This document shows positions 35,307 through 40,629 of a DNA stretch of 40,629 bases, piece after piece. Each line of letters starts with the position of its first letter. Within the stretch, counting starts at the first letter, position 1. The translations under genes and the position numbers were made by a program. The stretch spans positions 1 through 40,629 of the forward strand of contig CAMEWM010000010.1 of NCBI GenBank assembly GCA_945946655.1, read 5' to 3'. Source of the stretch: an uncultured Clostridium sp. Its GTDB lineage: Bacteria; Bacillota; Clostridia; TANB77; CAG-508. A model generated the notes under the pieces. It was not told the origin of the DNA. It made no database searches and worked only from the letters and a program-made list of their open reading frames with translations.

Positions 35307-36902
35307 TTATTTATAAATCATATAATCAATTTCTGGGAAGATACAATCTATTTCAGAAATTTTCTTTAGAAATTCCTCATCAATTTTATCATTTTTTATT
35401 TGCAAATATAATTTTGTAAATCTTCCGATATGATCTTTGATTCGCTTTTTTGCATAATCAACCATTGTACCATTTGTTATAATAAATAGCCAATCACTAC
35501 TCTGTGCAAGTAATAATTCGCGAGCACATTGATTTAAAGCTTGTCTTTTTAAACTGTCTTCTGGTTCATTAGGAAATAGGTTAGCAAGCTCTACCATTCT
35601 ATCTCCCGCAACATGTAAATGTCTATGAACATAATCATTAGTTTGATTTAGCCAAACTTCGCTATAACCATTAGCCCCCCAGCTGGATCTACAAGGAGTA
35701 GATACTTGCATTTGAGGATACCTATCTATGTATTCACTAGGTGTTATTAAATCAAAATCGCATTTGTCGTAATATATTTTTTTGAACAGAGTATAAAGCC
35801 AATCTGGACCTTCATACCACCAATGACCATATAATTCTGCGTCATAAGGACATAATACAATTGGAGGATTTTGAGTAAGATTAGCAGCTTCCGTTATCTG
35901 CTTCTGTCTTGAGTCAAAGAAATGGCCGGCTTGTTTATTTATAGTATCTTGTGCCCATTGCAAATTATAATAATCTTTATCACAATCTTTACCAGTAATT
36001 CTGTAATACTTAATACCTGTTGGAACACGGGCACCATTATGAGCAATATAGGGCTTTATATAATCATATGGTGCGTCATATCCTATATCTCTATACCACT
36101 CTCTATAATTAAAGTCACCTGGATAGCCGTTAATAGAGCTCCAAACTTGTCTTGATGATTCGGGATCACGGCCAAATGCAACTATTCCATCAGGTGAAAC
36201 TATTGGAGCAAGTGTGCCATATACTGGAATAGGATTAGCATATAAAATACCATGAGTTTCTGTAATTACATATTCAATTCCAAATTCCTTTAGATATTTA
36301 TCTGCCTCAGGAATATATCCACATTCGGGAAGCCAAATTCCACGAGGTTTTCTACCAAAATATTTCTCGTAGCATTGAACACCTACTGCAATTTGAGCTC
36401 TAACTGTTTTTTCATTGACGTATAGAATAGGAAAATAACCATGTGTTGCACCACAAGTTATAATCTCTAAAACACCAATATCTTGAAAATGCTTGAAACC
36501 TGAAATGATATTACAATTATAAACATCTTTAAAAATATGAAGATCATTAGAATACCTATCAACATAGTATTGAGCCAAATTTTTTACTCTCTCATTATCA
36601 GCATTTCTAACGACTTCTTTTTTTGAAAGTTCTATATGTGTTTGCAAATATTTAATATATCTTTCTTGCAATAATTTATTATCTAGCATATTCAATAGAG
36701 GTGGCGTCATAGACATGGTGATTCTAAAATCAACATGTTCCTTCTCTAATTTGCCAAAATTTAAAAGAAGAGGAATGTATGTTTCAGAAATAGCCTCAAA
36801 AAGCCATTGCTCTTCTAAATAATCTTCACTTTCTGGATGATGTACAAATGGTAAGTGGGCATGAAGTACAAAACTTACATATCCCTTTGGATTGCTTTTC
36901 AT
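35307..36902 (-). CDS. GH57 family 1,4-alpha-glucan branching enzyme (DUF1957)
   Basis: 531 aa with the GH57 branching-enzyme layout: FVLHAHLPFVHHPE at the start, the nucleophile E193 in GIWLPECGY, the acid D354 in CPYDAELYGHWWYEGPDW, and a helical C-terminal domain. It would add alpha-1,6 branches to glycogen-like polymer. AGAGGAG lies 8 bases before the ATG. Its neighbours DUF4912 and a GT4 glycogen-synthase-like gene on the other strand form a glucan cluster. No glgC or glgP is in view. Confidence 0.94.
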   Translation of the reverse strand: MKSNPKGYVSFVLHAHLPFVHHPESEDYLEEQWLFEAISETYIPLLLNFGKLEKEHVDFRITMSMTPPLLNMLDNKLLQERYIKYLQTHIELSKKEVVRNADNERVKNLAQYYVDRYSNDLHIFKDVYNCNIISGFKHFQDIGVLEIITCGATHGYFPILYVNEKTVRAQIAVGVQCYEKYFGRKPRGIWLPECGYIPEADKYLKEFGIEYVITETHGILYANPIPVYGTLAPIVSPDGIVAFGRDPESSRQVWSSINGYPGDFNYREWYRDIGYDAPYDYIKPYIAHNGARVPTGIKYYRITGKDCDKDYYNLQWAQDTINKQAGHFFDSRQKQITEAANLTQNPPIVLCPYDAELYGHWWYEGPDWLYTLFKKIYYDKCDFDLITPSEYIDRYPQMQVSTPCRSSWGANGYSEVWLNQTNDYVHRHLHVAGDRMVELANLFPNEPEDSLKRQALNQCARELLLAQSSDWLFIITNGTMVDYAKKRIKDHIGRFTKLYLQIKNDKIDEEFLKKISEIDCIFPEIDYMIYK

Positions 36903-37003
36903 AATATATTCTCCTCTTAGGTATATTCACGATCGTTTTAATTTAATAAACGTTACATCATAAACGATAGTACAATAAAAAAGTAACGCTTCAAGAAAAT
37001 ATA

Positions 37004-37031
37004 AGTGCCAGCGCTAAATAGGGGAGGCACT
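37004..37031 (-). terminator. Hairpin after the DUF4912 gene
   Basis: AGTGCC (37004-37009) pairs with GGCACT (37026-37031), 13 bases past the minus-strand stop, with little U-tract. It may be a weak terminator, letting some transcription run on into the GH57 gene. Confidence 0.4.
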
Positions 37032-37043
37032 CATAAAATTTTA

Positions 37044-38009
37044 TTATTTAAATGTAGAACTTGGATTAGATGATGATGGATTTTTTAAATCTAATTGCCA
37101 ATGATCACTATTAATCCAACTGTTCTTGTTAAAATCGCTTTGTAAATCATATAAGTTATAAATTCTTCCCATATTACGAAGGAATGAAATCGATGTAATA
37201 TCTTTAGATGTAATAATGTTTGTCTTTACATCTTTAAAATATACTGTTTTTAAATCTTTATCAAATAAAACATGATCGTTTGGCGAGTCTATGACATTAG
37301 AAGAGGTTACATATAAATAATTATTTGATATGTTTATATGTCTTTCTTCGTTATAATACTTTGGCCTACGACCAAGCTCAACTGTATATTCGCAATTAGA
37401 ATCATTTACATGAAGATACCAGCTGTTAGCAAAATCATCAATTTCAATCTCAAAAGAATAATGCATTGTTTTGTTATGTATAACTAATACAGGTTTTGTA
37501 TAATTAAAGAAATCTTCACCATATTGCTTTACAAAATTAGCCCTATCGTTATCTGATATATCCCAGTATATAAATAGGGTAGTAGGTGTTTGTGCAAGGA
37601 CTTTTACTACAGTTTGGTTGTATCTATAAGGTAAATCATAATATTCTAGTATTTCGATTTTGTGAGTTAAATCAGTCGTAGAAGTAATAGAATCAGCATC
37701 AACTACTTTAGAAGATTTCTTTGCTCTTGTTGTAGTAGATTTTCTTGTTGTAGATTTTTTTGTTGTAGCTTTTTTTGTGCCTGTCTTAGTAGCTTTCTTA
37801 GTTGATGGTGCTTTTGACTTACTAGTAGACCTGGTAGCTTTTTTAGCCTCTGTTGAAGCTTTGGCAGAGGATTTTGTAGCTGAAGTCTTTTTTGCAGTTG
37901 ACGTTTTAGTCTTTGCTGTTGATTCTGACTTTTTTAATGTAGCTTCCTTTGATTTTGATTTACTCTTTTTTTCTGTATTTTCCAATTCGTTTGCTGGTTT
38001 TCTTGGCAT
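37044..38009 (-). CDS. DUF4912 protein with a histone H1-like basic tail
   Basis: 321 aa. The first 108 residues are almost only Lys, Ala, Ser and Thr, in repeats such as KKATKTGTKKATTKKSTTRK, resembling a histone H1 tail. Then the DUF4912 domain (about 118-250) shows TPTTLFIYWDIS, FEIEIDDFANSWYLHV and VELGRRP. DUF4912 genes are found next to GH57 and glucan-synthase genes in Firmicutes and cyanobacteria; the function is not known. A TTG at 38036 precedes the ribosome binding site AAAGGAGG, so the ATG at 38009 is the start. The repeats make the coding strand T-poor here. Confidence 0.85.
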   Translation of the reverse strand: MPRKPANELENTEKKSKSKSKEATLKKSESTAKTKTSTAKKTSATKSSAKASTEAKKATRSTSKSKAPSTKKATKTGTKKATTKKSTTRKSTTTRAKKSSKVVDADSITSTTDLTHKIEILEYYDLPYRYNQTVVKVLAQTPTTLFIYWDISDNDRANFVKQYGEDFFNYTKPVLVIHNKTMHYSFEIEIDDFANSWYLHVNDSNCEYTVELGRRPKYYNEERHINISNNYLYVTSSNVIDSPNDHVLFDKDLKTVYFKDVKTNIITSKDITSISFLRNMGRIYNLYDLQSDFNKNSWINSDHWQLDLKNPSSSNPSSTFK

Positions 38010-38046
38010 GTTTTTCCTCCTTTGTTTTACGCTCAAATAAAATCTT

Positions 38047-38052
38047 ATTATA
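38047..38052 (-). promoter_or_regulatory. -10 element of the DUF4912 gene
   Basis: On the minus strand, TATAAT at 38052-38047, about 37 bases before the start. The -35 is poor (TTTATT at a 17-base spacing). Confidence 0.4.
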
Positions 38053-38123
38053 TACTATATCAAAAACAAAATAAATTCAATAGAAAAAGTAAAAAAATAA
38101 ATTAAAAAATTTATCAAAAAATG

Positions 38124-38152
38124 TTTACATTTGATTTTTTTTTGTATACAAT
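38124..38152 (+). promoter_or_regulatory. Promoter of the GT4 glucan synthase gene
   Basis: TTTACA at 38124-38129, a 17-base T-rich spacer and TACAAT at 38147-38152: 10 of 12 consensus bases. It lies in the 207-base divergent gap, about 65 bases before the start. Confidence 0.65.
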
Positions 38153-38216
38153 ATACATGTTAGAAATTATGTGAATAATATACTAAAGAGAATTATGTGA
38201 AGGGAGATCTATCTAA

Positions 38217-39512
38217 ATGAAGATTTTAATGCTAACATGGGAATATCCACCAAGAATTGTTGGAGGAATAGCTAGAGTTGTCCATGACTTATCAAAAAGA
38301 TTGATTAAAGACGGACATGAAGTAACAGTTGTAACTTACAGAGATAGTGCTGACGTACCAGAATATGAAAATGATAAGGGAGTAAATGTTTATCGAGTAG
38401 ATAATTACATGATACATCCCAATAATTTTATAGATTGGATTATGCAGCTAAATTTCAATTTAGTATCAAAGGCAACTGAGATTATAAACAAAGAAGGTGG
38501 CTTTGATGTAATACATGCTCATGATTGGCTAGTAACATATGCAGCAAAAACTTTAAAAAATGCATATGATATTCCTATAGTAGCAACAATACATGCTACA
38601 GAAGCAGGTAGAAATAGTGGAATTCACGATGAAACACAAAGATATATCAATGATACTGAATGGCTTTTAACATATGAAGCGACAGAAGTAATAGTAAATA
38701 GTAACTACATGAAAAATGAAATACAAAGACTATTTGGATTGCCATTTGAAAAGATAAATGTAATACCAAACGGCATTAATTTATCTAATTTCACGGGAAT
38801 AGAAAGAGATTATGACTTTAGAAGACAGTATGCAATGGATAATGAAAAAATTATTCTTTATGTGGGCAGACTTGTATATGAAAAAGGAATCCAACACTTA
38901 ATTGCAGCAATGCCTAAAATATTATCAAACTATCATGATGCTAAATTAATAATAGCAGGTAGAGGCGGAATGATGGATGAGTTGAAGGCTGAAGCTAGAA
39001 ATTTAGGTTTAGGTAACAAAATTTACTTTACTGGATACTTAGACTCAAAACAAGTTCAGAAAATGTATAAATGTGCAGATGTTGCTGTTTTTCCAAGTAC
39101 ATATGAACCATTTGGAATAGTTGCTCTAGAGGCAATGCTTGCAGGAGTTCCAACAGTAGTATCAGACGTTGGCGGATTAAATGAAATAATAAACCATGGA
39201 GTTGACGGAATGAAATCATATACCGGAAATCCTAATTCGATAGCCGATTCTGTAACAGCATTATTAAAAGATCATCAACTTGCGGCAAATGTGTCTAAGA
39301 AAGCAAAACAAAAGGTAAAAGAACAATTTAACTGGGAGAAAATTGCACAAGATACGCACTTTACATATGAAAAAGCAATTTGCCAAACAATGGCAGAAAG
39401 ACAAGCAAAACAGATGCTTCAAGAAAAAGCAAAAAAAGCGGACAAAGCAGAAAATTCTCAAAAAGAGATTACAAACTTATTAAACTTCAAGAAGAGACAC
39501 GCATATGCTTAG
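38217..39512 (+). CDS. GT4-family glycosyltransferase, glycogen-synthase-like
   Basis: 431 aa with a GT-B fold: MLTWEYPPRIVGGIARVV (donor/acceptor glycine loop), VIHAHDWLV, VIPNGINLSNF, LYVGRLVYEKG and the E-x7-E motif in STYEPFGIVALEAML. The sugar-nucleotide donor could be ADP- or UDP-glucose. The neighbouring branching enzyme supports a glucan product, but a different GT4 substrate is possible. The C-terminal 50 residues are charged and helical. GGGAG precedes the ATG. The YlbF gene follows after 21 bases. Confidence 0.88.
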   Translation: MKILMLTWEYPPRIVGGIARVVHDLSKRLIKDGHEVTVVTYRDSADVPEYENDKGVNVYRVDNYMIHPNNFIDWIMQLNFNLVSKATEIINKEGGFDVIHAHDWLVTYAAKTLKNAYDIPIVATIHATEAGRNSGIHDETQRYINDTEWLLTYEATEVIVNSNYMKNEIQRLFGLPFEKINVIPNGINLSNFTGIERDYDFRRQYAMDNEKIILYVGRLVYEKGIQHLIAAMPKILSNYHDAKLIIAGRGGMMDELKAEARNLGLGNKIYFTGYLDSKQVQKMYKCADVAVFPSTYEPFGIVALEAMLAGVPTVVSDVGGLNEIINHGVDGMKSYTGNPNSIADSVTALLKDHQLAANVSKKAKQKVKEQFNWEKIAQDTHFTYEKAICQTMAERQAKQMLQEKAKKADKAENSQKEITNLLNFKKRHAYA

Positions 39513-39533
39513 TTTAAGGAGGATTAAATCTAT

Positions 39534-39869
39534 ATGAATATATATGACACAGCTAATAAATTAGCAAAAGAAATAAAAGAATCTAAAGAATACAAGGAGT
39601 ATAGAAAATTAAAGTTACATATAGAGGAAAATCCAGAGCAAAAGGAAAAAGTTGAAGATTTTGAACATTTAAGATATAAAATACAGGTAGAAGCAATGCA
39701 AGGCAACAGTTCAAATGCTGAAGAAGAAAAAAGAATTTTACAAGAAAAATATGCAGAATTATTAAAAGATGTAGAAATAAAAAAATACTTTGATGCTGAG
39801 ATGCAATTTAATGTTATGATTGCTGACATAAACAAAATAATAGCGGAAGCAGTAAAAGATGTTTTATAA
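39534..39869 (+). CDS. YlbF/YmcA family protein (DUF964)
   Basis: 111 aa, all helical, matching YlbF-family length and pattern (IYDTANKLAKEIKESKEYKEYRKLK and YFDAEMQFNVMIADINKII). In Bacillus YlbF, YmcA and YaaT form a complex that guides RNase Y and affects sporulation and competence. Here the partner genes are not in view. AAGGAGGA precedes the ATG. It ends in a terminator, so this is the last gene of the GT4 unit. Confidence 0.88.
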   Translation: MNIYDTANKLAKEIKESKEYKEYRKLKLHIEENPEQKEKVEDFEHLRYKIQVEAMQGNSSNAEEEKRILQEKYAELLKDVEIKKYFDAEMQFNVMIADINKIIAEAVKDVL

Positions 39870-39877
39870 AAAATATG

Positions 39878-39913
39878 GAGCGTTATAAATATTAAATTTA
39901 TTACGCTCTTTTT
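39878..39913 (+). terminator. Intrinsic terminator after the YlbF gene
   Basis: A 13-bp stem with one mismatch (39878-39890 with 39896-39908), a 5-base loop and five T's. Confidence 0.87.
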
Positions 39914-39943
39914 ATTTAATTTAATAAAGGATGATAAAGTAAA

Positions 39944-40629
39944 ATGGAATATATAATTACAATAATATTTATGATTTTTGTGATAGTAATATTAAAGTTG
40001 GGCTTAGATATAAAAATTAAAGACATAAGAAAAATAAAAGAACTTAGAGCTGATGAAGAAAAAAACAAAATATTGAAAAATTTTCCTAATAATTATGAGG
40101 TTTGTCAAGGTATATTAAATATTTTGGATAACAAGAATGTAAAAATAGAAGAAGAAAAAGACGAAAAGTCCACTACTAGCTTATATATGGTAATGCAAAA
40201 TAAAATAGTAATTGGCAATGTAAAAGATTCTTGGACTAGAATTCAGACCATTGCCCATGAATGCATTCACTCTATTCAAAATAAAACGCTTTTAAAATTC
40301 AACTTTGTCATATCAAATATAAATATTCTGTATTTTGTAATAATATGCATTTTTTCATTATTTAATATTGTAAATAGAGAAGTTGAAAATATCCTGTTAA
40401 TAGGCTTAATTTTAATGCAGTTTATTTTCTTTACAGTTAGAAGTTTTTTAGAAATAGATGCAATGACTAGAGCTGAATTCTTAACGAAAGAATATCTCGA
40501 TAAAACAAAATTATTAAGTGAAAAAGAAGAGGATACAATAGAAAATAAATATAAAGAAATTAATAAAATAGGCATAAAACTTTATACTTTTACTTTGGCA
40601 TGCCAATGTATATTAAAAATGATAATATA
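39944..40629 (+). CDS. Membrane protein with an HExxH zinc-peptidase motif (3' truncated)
   Basis: A frame opens at the ATG at 39944 and stays open to the window end, at least 228 codons. It has an N-terminal helix (about 2-19), a charged stretch and a cytoplasmic or extracytoplasmic HECIH at 105-109 followed by two close helices (about 118-136 and 145-163). Then comes EIDAMTRAEFLTKEYL, where E165-D167 or similar might be a third ligand. It is reminiscent of small zinc-peptidase families, but I cannot name one. AAAGG is about 13 bases upstream. It is separated from the YlbF gene by a terminator. Confidence 0.7.
   Translation, partial: MEYIITIIFMIFVIVILKLGLDIKIKDIRKIKELRADEEKNKILKNFPNNYEVCQGILNILDNKNVKIEEEKDEKSTTSLYMVMQNKIVIGNVKDSWTRIQTIAHECIHSIQNKTLLKFNFVISNINILYFVIICIFSLFNIVNREVENILLIGLILMQFIFFTVRSFLEIDAMTRAEFLTKEYLDKTKLLSEKEEDTIENKYKEINKIGIKLYTFTLACQCILKMII

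Noticed and set aside
37000..37025. A CcpA cre-like site in the DUF4912-GH57 gap
   Set aside because: TGCCAGCGCTAA differs from the cre consensus at two or more key positions and overlaps the hairpin stem, which explains it better.

Overview
The window looks like a chromosomal core segment from an AT-rich, Gram-positive, anaerobe-type Firmicute, most likely an uncultured or poorly described member of the Clostridia. The reasons are strong AT bias with AGA as the main Arg codon, AGGAGG-type ribosome binding sites, the ireB-ruvX-DUF1292 trio, a Mini-RNase III gene, an RbgA-type GTPase, ytxC (a sporulation-associated family), and a GH57/DUF4912/GT4 glucan cluster. I see no phage, insertion sequence, CRISPR array or rRNA operon. 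Genus-level naming is not supported from the sequence alone.

Layout. 1-5103: the tail of an unidentified gene, then miaB, a protein with four helix-turn-helix units, and mutS. 5215-6474: a membrane-anchored G5-SH3-glucosaminidase wall enzyme. 6665-10876: a three-gene set I do not recognise as any named system. It holds a signal-peptide/two-TM protein, an 898-aa protein with a receiver-like N-terminus, two AT-hooks, an Asn-rich linker and a MinD/ParA-like domain with a degenerate P-loop, and a GAF plus degenerate GGDEF membrane protein. It runs straight into ireB, ruvX and a DUF1292 gene (10887-11997). 12128-15039: a four-TM protein, an AIM24-family protein, rbgA and mrnC. 15143-15217: tRNA-Glu(CUC). 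15319-16816 (minus): a GT80 sialyltransferase-like gene behind a perfect consensus promoter, split from its membrane anchor at an A9 tract. 17006-21186: recN, a site-2-protease homologue, tsaD (N-terminal frameshift in this sequence) and a metallophosphoesterase. 21284-24655: tig, clpP and clpX, the protein-quality-control set. 24776-28320: a membrane-anchored zinc-peptidase-like protein, then queA and tgt for queuosine tRNA modification. 28349-33708: a WG-repeat membrane protein, yajC, a TIGR04086-like protein, an HD hydrolase and divergent secD/secF. 33780-35012: a rhodanese and, convergently, ytxC. 35307-39869: a GH57 branching enzyme and DUF4912 on minus, divergent from a GT4 glycogen-synthase-like gene and a YlbF-family gene. 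39944-end: a truncated HExxH membrane peptidase-like gene.

Most is housekeeping. The stretches most worth a second look are the 6665-10876 module, the GT80 locus with its A9 frame break, the SecD/SecF pair that seems to have lost its proton-relay acids and two SecF helices, the tsaD frameshift, and the four-HTH protein between miaB and mutS. Several computed starts sit inside the Shine-Dalgarno sequence. Corrected starts are used here for miaB, the GAF gene, rbgA, clpX, the TIGR04086 gene, the HD gene, secD, the rhodanese and the DUF4912 gene.
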